Shown here piece by piece: positions 25,466-34,280 of a stretch of 64,000 nucleotides of DNA (within the stretch, counting starts at the first letter, position 1; every line of letters starts with the position of its first letter). The stretch spans positions 8,662 to 72,661 of the forward strand of contig JAOPTR010000005.1 of the NCBI GenBank assembly GCA_051531935.1, read 5' to 3'. Both the position numbers and the translations under genes were made by a program. The notes under the pieces are model-generated. The model was not told where the DNA came from. It was given only the letters and a program-made list of their open reading frames with translations, and made no database searches. The stretch is from OCS116 sp051531935 (GTDB lineage: Bacteria; Pseudomonadota; Alphaproteobacteria; Rhizobiales; OSC116).

Positions 25466-26485
25466 TTAGTTTTTCGCTTGGTCTACCAATGCGCCTTTAG
25501 CAATCCAAGGCATCATTTCACGTAGGTTGCGACCAACTTCTTCAATTGGGTGAGCCGCTAGGCGTGCGCGTGTTGCTTTAAAGCTTGTTTGTGCAACTTT
25601 GTTTTCTAGCATCCAATCACGAGTGAATTTACCAGACTGAATGTCTTCAAGAACGCGTTTCATTTCAGCTTTAGTTTCTGATGTAATGATACGAGGACCA
25701 GTTACATATTCGCCATATTCAGCCGTGTTTGAAATTGAATAGTTCATGTTGGCGATACCACCTTGGTAGATAAGGTCAACAATTAATTTAACTTCATGTA
25801 GGCATTCGAAATAAGCCATTTCAGGGGCATAACCACCTTCAACCAATGTTTCGAAACCAGCTTTAATAAGCTCAACCAAACCACCACAAAGAACAACTTG
25901 TTCGCCGAACAAATCTGTTTCACATTCTTCTTGGAAAGTTGTTTCGATAACGCCTGAACGACCGCCACCAACGCCAGAAGCGTATGAAAGACCTAGGTCA
26001 TGTGCGTTGCCAGTGTAATCTTGATGTACAGCGATAAGGCAAGGAACACCACCACCGATTAGATATTCGCCACGTACTGTATGACCTGGGCCTTTTGGCG
26101 CAACCATAAGAACGTCGATATCTTTACGAGGTACGATAAGATCGAAATGTACGTTAAGGCCATGAGCGAAAAGAAGAGCAGCGCCTTCTTTCATGTTGGC
26201 TTCTAGGTCAGCATAATAAATTTCAGCTTGTAGCTCATCTGGAGTTAGCATCATCACCACGTCTGCCCATTTAGCAGCATCGGCAACAGTCATAACTTTA
26301 AGGCCTTCGCCTTCGGCTTTTTTCACAGAGCTTGAATCGCTACGTAGAGCCACTGCAATATCGGCAACGCCGCTATCACGTAGGTTAAGCGTATGCGCAT
26401 GACCTTGTGAACCATAGCCAACAATAGCTACTTTTTTGCCTTTAATCAGATTGATATCTGCATCTTGATCATAATAAACGCGCAT
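25466..26485 (-). CDS. ilvC: Ketol-acid reductoisomerase (NADP+)
   Basis: A 339-residue class I enzyme that isomerises and reduces acetolactate and acetohydroxybutyrate in valine, leucine and isoleucine synthesis. KVAIVGYGSQGHAHTLNLRDSG is the NADPH-binding loop. The knotted C-terminal domain supplies metal-binding acidic residues (SGRSGVIETTFQEECETDLFGEQ; FECLHEVKLIVDLIYQGG). Length is typical. AAAGGAT precedes the ATG. It is the last gene of the ilvI-ilvN-ilvC set, 60 bases from ilvN. Confidence 0.98.
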   Translation of the reverse strand: MRVYYDQDADINLIKGKKVAIVGYGSQGHAHTLNLRDSGVADIAVALRSDSSSVKKAEGEGLKVMTVADAAKWADVVMMLTPDELQAEIYYADLEANMKEGAALLFAHGLNVHFDLIVPRKDIDVLMVAPKGPGHTVRGEYLIGGGVPCLIAVHQDYTGNAHDLGLSYASGVGGGRSGVIETTFQEECETDLFGEQVVLCGGLVELIKAGFETLVEGGYAPEMAYFECLHEVKLIVDLIYQGGIANMNYSISNTAEYGEYVTGPRIITSETKAEMKRVLEDIQSGKFTRDWMLENKVAQTSFKATRARLAAHPIEEVGRNLREMMPWIAKGALVDQAKN

Positions 26486-26545
26486 AGTTTTATCCTTTAT
26501 ATATACGTTTTAATTTTTAACAATTTTGTCTTCAATTTCTTAATT

Positions 26546-27055
26546 TTATTCAGTATGGACTGCTAAAGCACCACGTGAGGTAGCCGCCACGCCTGTGCGT
26601 GAAGCCTCGACCAAACCCAATGGTTTCATTAGATTGATGAATTGCGTCACCTTATCAGTACGGCCTGTAATTTCAAATATAAAACTATCCACCGCGGCAT
26701 CGACTGTATGGGCACGGAACGCATCGGCCAAGCGCAATGCTTCGACACGTTTTTGACCAACGCCTGCAACCTTAACCAGAGCCATTTCACGCTCGACAGA
26801 CGCTTCGCCTAATGACAGATCAACAACGCTATGCACTGGCACAAGGCGTACAATTTGTTGTTTAATTTGGGTGATAATTTTTTCGTTGCCAGATGTAACG
26901 ACTGTGATGCGGGACATATTTGATACTTGATCAATCTCGCTCACTGTTAGGCTTTCAATATTATAGCCACGCGCTGAAAACAAGCCAATAACCCGCGCTA
27001 GAACGCCTGCTTCATTATCCACTAATATAGAAAGTGTGTGTTGATTATTTTGCAT
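26546..27055 (-). CDS. ilvN: Acetolactate synthase small (regulatory) subunit
   Basis: 169 residues. The N-terminal ACT domain (HTLSILVDNEAGVLARVIGLFSARGYNIESL) binds valine for feedback control; the second domain is ACT-like and includes EITGRTDKVTQFINLMKPLG. It stabilises and regulates the large subunit. It lies 11 bases downstream of the catalytic subunit, and is almost certainly cotranslated with it. The symbol ilvH is equally used for this family. Confidence 0.96.
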   Translation of the reverse strand: MQNNQHTLSILVDNEAGVLARVIGLFSARGYNIESLTVSEIDQVSNMSRITVVTSGNEKIITQIKQQIVRLVPVHSVVDLSLGEASVEREMALVKVAGVGQKRVEALRLADAFRAHTVDAAVDSFIFEITGRTDKVTQFINLMKPLGLVEASRTGVAATSRGALAVHTE

Positions 27056-27066
27056 TTTATAACTCC

Positions 27067-28821
27067 CTATACCAATCTTTTGCCAGCATCAGATACTTCA
27101 GTATCAGCTAACACGTCTTCTAATATCATTTCATTATGCACCGCGCCAGATGGAATCATCGGCAGGCAATTTGCATTTTTCTCGACCAATACATCAACCA
27201 AAACGGGGCCATTATAAGCAATCATTTCTTTGATCGTATCGTCTAATTTTGCGGGGTCTGAAACTTGCAAACCAAGACAACCAAACGCTTCGGCCATTTT
27301 TACAAAATCTGGCAGGCTTTCGCTATAGGTAGATGAATAGCGCTCGCCATGTAGTAATTGTTGCCATTGGCGCACCATACCCAAACGTTCATTATTGAGA
27401 ATGAAAATCTTAATAGGCAAACCAAATTGCATGGCGGTCGACATTTCTTGCATGCACATTTGCACACTGCCCTCGCCTGCAATATCAATAACCAAACTAT
27501 CGGGATGTGCCACTTGCACACCAAGTGCAGCAGGTAAACCATAGCCCATTGTACCTAAACCGCCAGATGTCATCCATCTGTTTGGTTCTTCAAACTTATA
27601 ATGTTGTGCTGCCCACATTTGATGTTGGCCAACCTCGGTTGTGATATATGTGCTTTGATCTTTTGTAAGCTCATACAAACGCTCGATTGCATATTGCGGG
27701 GCGATCACTTCATCATTGCGATTATAGCCAAAACTATTACGTGCGCGCCATGTATCTATTTCTTTAAACCAAGGTTTAAGTGATGGTTGATTTTTACCGC
27801 AATCGCCATCTTTCCAAAGTTTAATCATATCGGCCAATACTGATTTAACATCGCCAATAATAGGCACATCAATAGGAATGATTTTATTGATTGAGCTTGG
27901 GTCGATATCAATATGGATTTTTTGGCTGTTTGGTGCAAAAGCATCTACGCGGCCAGTGATACGGTCGTCAAAACGTGCGCCAACACAAATCATAACATCG
28001 CAATCGTGCATGGCCATATTGGCTTCATAACTACCGTGCATGCCCAACATGTTAAGCCATTTATCGCCAGATGCAGGATAAGCACCTAACCCCATAAGTG
28101 TTGATGTAACAGGAGCGCCTGTTAGCTCTACAAGCTCACGCAGCAATTCTGACGCTTCGGGCCCGCTATTGATAACACCACCGCCTGTATAGAATACAGG
28201 TTTTTTGGCGTTTTTAATCAGGTTAATGGCATTGGCGATTTCGCCTGCAGCGCCATCTAAAACAGGTTTATAAGTTTTATGCTCGGTTACAAGTTCGCCA
28301 GTATATTCATACTCGGCAAATTGTACGTCTTTAGGAATGTCCACAACCACAGGGCCTGGGCGACCAGATGAAGCGATGTAGAATGCTTCGTGCATTACAC
28401 GTTCCAAATCTTTAACATCGCGCACTAAATAATTGTGTTTTGAACATGAGCGGGTGATGCCAACAATATCGGCTTCTTGGAAGGCATCTGTGCCAATTAA
28501 GGGCGTGCCAACTTGGCCAGTGATAACCACCATTGGAATGCTATCCAACAATGCATCGGCAATGCCTGTAATGGCATTTGTAGCGCCTGGGCCTGAAGTT
28601 ACCAATACACAGCCAACTTTGCCTGTTGAACGCGCATAGCCTTCAGCTGCATGCGTAGCGCCTTGTTCATGGCGCACTAAATAATGATTAATGTAGTTTT
28701 GCTGATAAATAGCGTCGTAAATAGGTAAGACAGCGCCGCCCGGATATCCAAATAAAGTATCGACGCCCTGATCTTTCAGAGCGTTAAGAATAATTTCGGC
28801 ACCTGTAGCTTTTATTGACAT
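27067..28821 (-). CDS. ilvI: Acetolactate synthase large (catalytic) subunit
   Basis: A 584-residue thiamine-diphosphate enzyme that makes acetolactate from two pyruvates. The catalytic Glu is in RHEQGATHAAEGYAR; TPP and magnesium are bound through GEGSVQMCMQE followed by NNERLGMVRQWQ. The central FAD-binding domain is present (YTGGGVINSG onward). Length is normal. It is the first gene of the ilvI-ilvN-ilvC transcript. I saw no leader peptide rich in branched-chain codons in the 184 bases upstream. The symbol ilvB is equally used. Confidence 0.97.
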   Translation of the reverse strand: MSIKATGAEIILNALKDQGVDTLFGYPGGAVLPIYDAIYQQNYINHYLVRHEQGATHAAEGYARSTGKVGCVLVTSGPGATNAITGIADALLDSIPMVVITGQVGTPLIGTDAFQEADIVGITRSCSKHNYLVRDVKDLERVMHEAFYIASSGRPGPVVVDIPKDVQFAEYEYTGELVTEHKTYKPVLDGAAGEIANAINLIKNAKKPVFYTGGGVINSGPEASELLRELVELTGAPVTSTLMGLGAYPASGDKWLNMLGMHGSYEANMAMHDCDVMICVGARFDDRITGRVDAFAPNSQKIHIDIDPSSINKIIPIDVPIIGDVKSVLADMIKLWKDGDCGKNQPSLKPWFKEIDTWRARNSFGYNRNDEVIAPQYAIERLYELTKDQSTYITTEVGQHQMWAAQHYKFEEPNRWMTSGGLGTMGYGLPAALGVQVAHPDSLVIDIAGEGSVQMCMQEMSTAMQFGLPIKIFILNNERLGMVRQWQQLLHGERYSSTYSESLPDFVKMAEAFGCLGLQVSDPAKLDDTIKEMIAYNGPVLVDVLVEKNANCLPMIPSGAVHNEMILEDVLADTEVSDAGKRLV

Positions 28822-29005
28822 GACTTCTACCTTTAAACCTACCTAATAGCTTATGCGCGTAAGGTTAACTGATTTCTATCGCAAAATAGCGGGTTATCCA
28901 ATTAAAAAGCGCAAACTTTTAGATAAAATACAAAAAAATACACTGCAAAAACAATTTTACAGAATATTTAAATGTTTTTAAGGGCAAAAATTGATCACGT
29001 CAACA

Positions 29006-29989
29006 CTAAAATGTTATTTTAGACAAGATATTTGCTAGTTTTCTTTCCGAATGTTGCTCTATGATCGAATTATAGGTAATTAAATTACCTTTTTGCCATG
29101 TCATTTGCCTTTTTGCATATCTACGGCTTTCGGTTTTGGATTTCTCGATGGCTTCATCCATTGTCATGTTGCCAATAAGGGCTTCATTGATTTGGCGCAC
29201 ACCAATGGCTTTGAGAGCGGTCATATGAGGTGGTAAGCCCATAGCCATAAGCGATTCGACCTCAGCCAAGCCGCCAAGCTCTACCATCATATCAAACCGT
29301 TGATTGATGCGGTCGTATAAATACTGCCGCTCAGGCTGTAGTGTAAATTTGTGCAATTGCAAACCATCTAATGCTGGTAGGAATTGCTTTAGCGGCTCGT
29401 TTGCTTGCCAATCGGACAAAGTACGGCCTGTCGAGTGAAATACTTCTAAACCGCGAATGAGGCGCTGGCGATCATTGGGTTCTAAACGTGCGGCAAGATT
29501 TGGGTCTAGTTTTTGAAGTTCTGCGTGTAAATTACCTTCAAACCCGCGCCAATGGGTGCGAATTTCGGGCGCAATATCGGGTATTGGTGATATACCATCG
29601 ACCAGACTTTTGAAATAAAGGCCAGTGCCACCGACGATTATGGGGGTTTTGCCGAGTTCTAAAATCTCGACAATTTGTTGAGTAACTTGTTCTAACCAAT
29701 GCCCGACGCTATAGGGTTCGGCTGCTGACATATGCCCAAACATACGGTGTTCGGCTTGAGCTTCTTCGGCAGCGGAAGGCCGCGCGGATATAACCCGCAT
29801 CTCGCTATACACCTGCATACTATCGGCATTTAAAATGATGCCATTGAATTTTTGGGCGAGGGAAATTGCAATTGAAGACTTGCCACTTGCCGTTGCGCCT
29901 GCAATAAGGATGATATTTCGCTTATGATTTTCATCAATGCGGATATGATCGCCAATATTTTGGCCATTAAATTTGAAAGTATTGCTCAT
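29006..29989 (-). CDS. miaA: tRNA dimethylallyltransferase
   Basis: A 327-residue enzyme that adds a dimethylallyl group to A37 of tRNAs that read UNN codons. GATASGKSSIAI near residue 30 is the P-loop, followed by LNADSMQVYSEMR and VGGTGLYFKSLVDG (substrate binding). The C-terminus KTESRRYAKRQMTWQ is the tRNA-binding segment. The start ATG is the only candidate before the P-loop. It overlaps the divergent serB start: the two ATG codons share bases 29988-29989. No strong ribosome binding site is visible. Confidence 0.95.
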   Translation of the reverse strand: MSNTFKFNGQNIGDHIRIDENHKRNIILIAGATASGKSSIAISLAQKFNGIILNADSMQVYSEMRVISARPSAAEEAQAEHRMFGHMSAAEPYSVGHWLEQVTQQIVEILELGKTPIIVGGTGLYFKSLVDGISPIPDIAPEIRTHWRGFEGNLHAELQKLDPNLAARLEPNDRQRLIRGLEVFHSTGRTLSDWQANEPLKQFLPALDGLQLHKFTLQPERQYLYDRINQRFDMMVELGGLAEVESLMAMGLPPHMTALKAIGVRQINEALIGNMTMDEAIEKSKTESRRYAKRQMTWQKGNLITYNSIIEQHSERKLANILSKITF

Positions 29990-30878
29990 GGCTTATGTAA
30001 TTACCCTAATCACACCCAAAAGTAAAAAGGCAATTACTGATGAGCTTATCCTTAAGATCAAACAAATAATTGGTGAAGATTTTTTAGCCGCTGTTTGGTT
30101 GTCCGAAGATGAAGCCATGGACATTTTACTGCATGAAGACCTTAGCCAAGGCGTAAAAACTAAAATACTTTCACTGATTGCCACATTGCCGATTGATTAT
30201 GCTTTTCATACTGATGAAAACCGTAGGAAAAAATTATTAATTGCCGACATGGACAGCACTATGATTGGCCAAGAATGCATTGATGAGCTTGCTGATTTTG
30301 TGGGCATAAAAGACAAAGTATCGGACATTACCGAACGCGCTATGCGTGGGGAGCTTGAATTTAACTCGGCATTACGGGAACGGGTTGGTTTGTTAAAAGG
30401 CATGCCAAGAACTGCCTTACAAGCGGCATTTGAACAAAAAATAACTTTAAATGAAGGCGCACGTACGGTGGTGCAAACCATGAAAGCCAATGGCGCTTAT
30501 ACGGCCTTAGTTTCGGGTGGTTTTACATTCTTTACCGAACAGGTGCAGGTGCAAACTGGGTTTGATGTCACCCGCGCAAATGTGCTGAATTTTGTAGATG
30601 ATGAGCTAGACGGCACGGTTGGTGAGCCTATTTTAGGCCAACAAGCCAAGCTAGACAGCATGAATGAATTTTGTAATATGCGCAAAATTAAACTTGCCGA
30701 CGCTTTAGCGGTTGGTGATGGCGCTAATGATTTAGCCATGGTGACCAAAGCTGGCCTTGGGGTGGCTTTTCATGCCAAGCCTGTGGTGGCGGAACAAGCA
30801 AAAGTGGCGATAAACCATTGCGACCTTACAGCTCTGCTTTATTTGCAGGGCTATAAAGCCGAAGAGTTTGTGAATTAA
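29988..30878 (+). CDS. serB: Phosphoserine phosphatase
   Basis: 296 residues; the last step of serine synthesis. The HAD core is LLIADMDSTMIGQECIDELAD (nucleophile Asp in DMDST), ALVSGGFTFFTEQV (motif 2) and VGDGANDLAMVTKAGLGVAF (motif 4). Residues 1-75 form a small N-terminal domain as in other long SerB proteins. I chose the ATG at 29988; an in-frame TTG at 29973 would add five residues. The gene is divergent from miaA with overlapping start codons, so its promoter must lie inside miaA. Confidence 0.95.
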   Translation: MAYVITLITPKSKKAITDELILKIKQIIGEDFLAAVWLSEDEAMDILLHEDLSQGVKTKILSLIATLPIDYAFHTDENRRKKLLIADMDSTMIGQECIDELADFVGIKDKVSDITERAMRGELEFNSALRERVGLLKGMPRTALQAAFEQKITLNEGARTVVQTMKANGAYTALVSGGFTFFTEQVQVQTGFDVTRANVLNFVDDELDGTVGEPILGQQAKLDSMNEFCNMRKIKLADALAVGDGANDLAMVTKAGLGVAFHAKPVVAEQAKVAINHCDLTALLYLQGYKAEEFVN

Positions 30879-31046
30879 TTACATTCTAAAGCCAAATTTT
30901 GCATGTTTTTTACGCTTTGGTGGCTGATCTTCATTTTCAGCCAATTTATTAATTTCTATTTCCAAATTTGGTGAAATATTCTTCACCTCTGTCGCGGAGA
31001 CTTTGTCTCGTAATAATATATTTTTCGCATCTTTAAAATTAAACAT
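30879..31046 (-). CDS. Small basic/acidic protein of unknown function (55 residues)
   Basis: I read this frame directly: it starts MFNFKDAKNILLRDKVSATE and ends QPPKRKKHAKFGFRM. AAGGA lies 6 bases upstream of the ATG at 31046; an earlier ATG at 31052 is too close to that site. The C-terminal KRKKHAKFGF cluster is strongly basic. No domain recognised. Its stop codon abuts the serB stop (convergent). It is divergent from the LysR gene, with paired repeats in the 90-base gap. Confidence 0.55.
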   Translation of the reverse strand: MFNFKDAKNILLRDKVSATEVKNISPNLEIEINKLAENEDQPPKRKKHAKFGFRM

Positions 31047-31087
31047 ATTCATTCCTTTCGATTTGAAATTGAAGAATAAGCTTGACT

Positions 31088-31138
31088 TTTAAATTAATAA
31101 AACTAATTTTATAAATGTTTTAAATTAGAAAAACTAAT
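31088..31138. promoter_or_regulatory. Two 20-base direct repeats between a small gene and lysR
   Basis: TTTAAATTAATAAAACTAAT at 31088-31107 and TTTAAATTAGAAAAACTAAT at 31119-31138 match at 18 of 20 positions and are 31 bases apart, close to three helical turns. They sit between the small gene and the LysR start, and the second reaches the lysR ATG. Likely binding sites for the LysR product; this is inference. Confidence 0.45.
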
Positions 31139-32012
31139 GAATATGAAAAACTTAGATATTGCGATTTTAAGAAGCTTTGTGGCGGCTGCTGATTATGGCA
31201 GCCTTATATTGGCTGCTGAATATGTAAGCCGCAGCCAAGGTGCTGTGAGCATGCAGATAAGTAAACTAGAAGATGTGGTGGGGCAGAAGTTATTCTTCCG
31301 CAGCAAAGCGGGCGTGAGCTTAACCGAAGCAGGAATAAATTTACTATCCTATGCCCGCAAAATTCTTTCGATTAATGACGAGGCGATTAGTGCCACAGAA
31401 TCCAGCAACCTTGAAGGCGTGTTAAAAATTGGCATTCCGCAAGATTTGGGCGTTAAATATATGCCCGAATTATTGGGGCAATATAAGCGCGCTTTCCCCA
31501 ATATACGCATCATCACCCATGTTGATTCTAACCATAACCTTTCGATACGTGTACGGGAAAGTAAATTGGATGTGGCGATGTTGTTTAGCGCCGCTAAAAT
31601 TGAAGACGCTACGGCTATTAGCAAGCTTGCGACCAAATGGATTGGAGCGAAAGATTATGTATTTGACGCTGAAAAACCGCTTTCGTTGGTAGTGCCGCCC
31701 GCACCTTGCCATTATAGAGACATGGCGCAAAACGGCCTAAAAGAGCGTAAATTAAATTGGCAGGTCGATTATATATCTGGCAATATGTTGAGCATTTGGG
31801 CGGCAGTTGAGGCAGGGCTTGGCATTACCTTTCGCAATAGTCTGAGCATACCAGATCAACTGCAAAATTTAGATCATATTGAGCAACTGCCAAAGCTTGA
31901 GGATTCGACATTATGGTTATTGGAATCTACCAATAACAACCATAAAATTCGCCAACAATTTATTGATTTTTTATGCCCGAAAATAACTCAACTGTTTGCG
32001 GTGCATGTGTGA
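31137..32012 (+). CDS. LysR family transcriptional regulator
   Basis: 291 residues. The helix-turn-helix is LAAEYVSRSQGAVSMQISKLEDVVGQKLF, normal for the family, where SQGAVSMQISKLE is the recognition helix. The effector domain follows from about residue 90 (LKIGIPQDLGVKYMPELL). An internal ATG at 31143 is an alternative start. It is divergent from a 55-residue protein. Direct repeats in the gap are candidate autoregulatory sites. The effector is unknown. Confidence 0.9.
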   Translation: MNMKNLDIAILRSFVAAADYGSLILAAEYVSRSQGAVSMQISKLEDVVGQKLFFRSKAGVSLTEAGINLLSYARKILSINDEAISATESSNLEGVLKIGIPQDLGVKYMPELLGQYKRAFPNIRIITHVDSNHNLSIRVRESKLDVAMLFSAAKIEDATAISKLATKWIGAKDYVFDAEKPLSLVVPPAPCHYRDMAQNGLKERKLNWQVDYISGNMLSIWAAVEAGLGITFRNSLSIPDQLQNLDHIEQLPKLEDSTLWLLESTNNNHKIRQQFIDFLCPKITQLFAVHV

Positions 32013-32030
32013 GCCTGAAAAGAAAAAGCG

Positions 32031-32492
32031 TTATTTACGCGCTTCTAACAGGGCATCAATTTCGGCCTCACTAAGTGAGAAATAGCGTGCGCATTCGCCA
32101 GTTTCGTTGACATTTCGCAGGGTTTTAATTGTATCCGAAGAGCTAGTTTCAATACGCAATACGCATTGATAGCTTCTATAAGTGCTAGGTTCGATGATCA
32201 ATTTATTTACAAATTTACCAGGGATGAATTCATCTTCAACGGAAATGACTGTGCGTTGCCCAGCAATGACAACCTCGCGTTTTGGTGAGTTCCAATGATA
32301 GGCTTTTGTGCCTTGGCTATTTTGAGCCTGAAATTCGCCTTTGCCAAATTTAAAGAAAAAATCGTTTACTGGTTTGCCTTGCCATTTTGCCAATGCAATG
32401 CTGGCTTCTTCTTGTCCTGAAATAAAGCATGATGTTAGCCCCATTGATAACAAACCAACGATTGCTAATTTTGAAGTGTTTTTAAAATTCAT
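32031..32492 (-). CDS. Predicted lipoprotein of unknown function
   Basis: About 153 residues from the ATG at 32492, which follows GGGG at 6 bases. The N-terminus MNFKNTSKLAIVGLLSMGLTSC is a type II signal peptide with lipobox LTSC, so the mature protein is probably lipid-anchored in the envelope. The remainder is mostly beta-strand with no motif I can name (ALAKWQGKPVNDFFFKFGKG...). Upstream, the frame is open to 32549 through the degP terminator, which is not coding. Confidence 0.75.
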   Translation of the reverse strand: MNFKNTSKLAIVGLLSMGLTSCFISGQEEASIALAKWQGKPVNDFFFKFGKGEFQAQNSQGTKAYHWNSPKREVVIAGQRTVISVEDEFIPGKFVNKLIIEPSTYRSYQCVLRIETSSSDTIKTLRNVNETGECARYFSLSEAEIDALLEARK

Positions 32493-32510
32493 GCTCATCC
32501 CCGAAAAAAA

Positions 32511-32546
32511 CCAAAAAAAAGTGGAGGGGAATAATCCCCCTCCACT
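32511..32546 (-). terminator. Intrinsic terminator after degP
   Basis: On the minus strand, GTGGAGGGG pairs with CCCCTCCAC across a short AT loop, followed by eight T residues. It ends the serine protease gene 16 bases after its stop. Confidence 0.9.
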
Positions 32547-32561
32547 CATGTTATATAAAGA

Positions 32562-34100
32562 TTATTTAATTGGCAATGCCACAAATCTTACGTCGCCATT
32601 TGAATTTTCGATGAGTAAAAGAATAGACTTACGGCCTTTTTCTTTCATATCTTCGATTTTAGTCTCTAGCTCTTGATAGGTATTTACCTCGGATTGAGCG
32701 GCTTCTAGAATACGATCGCCCGGGCGAACTGCTTTTTCAGCAGCCACACTACCTGCATCAACACCCATAATCATCAGACCTTTTGTGCCTTCATCAAGCT
32801 TAAATTGCTCGATGATTTCATCGTTCAATTCTTGCAATTCAAGATCCAAAATTTTAGCGCCTTCGATTGTGATTTCTTCCTCAGACTTAATTTCGGCTAA
32901 CGCTTTCTTTTCGCCTTCTTTTAACAAGCCAACCTTAACTGACAATTCAATTTCCTCGCCATCACGGATAACTACAACGGTGACATCTTTATCAATTTCC
33001 GTAGAGGCAACAATACGCGGTAATGCGGCTTGATCGGTAACGGTTTGGCCGTTAAATTCGGTAATCACATCGCCACGTTTTACGCCTGCATCTTCTGCGG
33101 GGCTATCTTTAAAGATTTTTGCTACGAATGCGCCTTTCGCTTCTTTCATGCCTAAGCTTTCGCCAATGTCATCAGATACATTTTGAATGACCACACCTAA
33201 CCAACCACGACGGGTTGTGCCAAATTCTTTTAGCTGTTCGATAACCGGTTTAACAGTTGAAGCAGGTACAGAGAAACCAATACCAACGCTGCCGCCTGTA
33301 GGCGAAATAAGTGCTGTGTTCACGCCTACAACATCACCTTCTAGGTTAAACAGCGGGCCACCACTATTGCCTTTATTAATGCCAGCATCGGTTTGGATGA
33401 AGTCATCATATGGGCCAGAATGAATGTCACGATTTTTAGCAGATACAATACCTGCAGAAACTGAAACACCCAGACCAAACGGGTTACCAATTGTCACAAC
33501 CCATGAACCAATGCGTAATTTACTATTGTCGCCAAATTCTACATACTTCAGATCATTTTTAGATTCGACTTTAAGCAAAGCAATGTCGGTTTTCTTATCG
33601 GTGCCAATAACTTTAGCGATGAGTTCATCGCCATTATTAAAGATAACTGTGATTTCATCGGCATCAGCAATGACATGGGCGTTAGTGACCACATATCCAT
33701 CATCTGAAATAACAAATCCTGAGCCTAGGCTGCCGACGCGTTGTTTAGGTGCTTCACCTTTTTCATCTTCATTCTTTGGTGCATTTTGTTGATTTTGCTC
33801 GAAAAGTTTTTCATTAAAAAATTGTTTAAACAGGTCTTCAAATGGTGAGCCTTCTGGCATATTTGGCATTTGAATTGAGCTTCTGCGGCCTGCTTCTACC
33901 AAACGAGTGGTTGAAATATTCACCACTGCTTCTAGATTTTCTTCGACCATATCGGCTATTGTATCTGGCCCCAGGCCAGCAGCGTGCGTAGTTGTTACGT
34001 TAAACATTGAAATGAAAACAATGGATGCCACCGCCACGGTTTTGCCAGACTTGTTTATAATTTGTTGCCCAAATGTCGCGATTTCAGTTGCGATACTCAT
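32562..34100 (-). CDS. degP: Do family periplasmic serine endopeptidase (DegP/MucD type)
   Basis: 512 residues with a signal peptide (TVAVASIVFISMFNVTTTHA). The catalytic triad is His142 (TNAHVIADAD), Asp172 (KTDIALLKV) and Ser246 (GNSGGPL). Two PDZ domains follow: the first near residues 295-375 (GWLGVVIQNV; AGVKRGDVITEFNGQ), the second at the C-terminus (DAGSVAAEKAVRPGDRILEA). It degrades or refolds misfolded envelope proteins. It lies downstream of hflK-hflC on the same strand but has its own intergenic region and a terminator before it. Whether it is DegP, DegQ or MucD cannot be settled here. Confidence 0.93.
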   Translation of the reverse strand: MSIATEIATFGQQIINKSGKTVAVASIVFISMFNVTTTHAAGLGPDTIADMVEENLEAVVNISTTRLVEAGRRSSIQMPNMPEGSPFEDLFKQFFNEKLFEQNQQNAPKNEDEKGEAPKQRVGSLGSGFVISDDGYVVTNAHVIADADEITVIFNNGDELIAKVIGTDKKTDIALLKVESKNDLKYVEFGDNSKLRIGSWVVTIGNPFGLGVSVSAGIVSAKNRDIHSGPYDDFIQTDAGINKGNSGGPLFNLEGDVVGVNTALISPTGGSVGIGFSVPASTVKPVIEQLKEFGTTRRGWLGVVIQNVSDDIGESLGMKEAKGAFVAKIFKDSPAEDAGVKRGDVITEFNGQTVTDQAALPRIVASTEIDKDVTVVVIRDGEEIELSVKVGLLKEGEKKALAEIKSEEEITIEGAKILDLELQELNDEIIEQFKLDEGTKGLMIMGVDAGSVAAEKAVRPGDRILEAAQSEVNTYQELETKIEDMKEKGRKSILLLIENSNGDVRFVALPIK

Positions 34101-34231
34101 TGAGGTAATCTCCTTATTTTATTAAGATTCTTCTAGTAAAGAACCTAGCCCTCACTATGCCTTTAAATGGGGCATAAATGCGGCCACTCCCTCACATAAT
34201 TGTGATACTGCAATTATATATGGGTTTAAGC

Positions 34232-34260
34232 AAAAAAAAAGCAAGGCCGAAGCCTTGCTC
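34232..34260 (-). terminator. Intrinsic terminator after hflC
   Basis: On the minus strand GCAAGGC pairs with GCCTTGC through a TTCG-type loop, followed by a run of nine T residues. It separates hflC from degP. Confidence 0.92.
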
Positions 34261-34280
34261 AATTTAGATATAATAAAACC

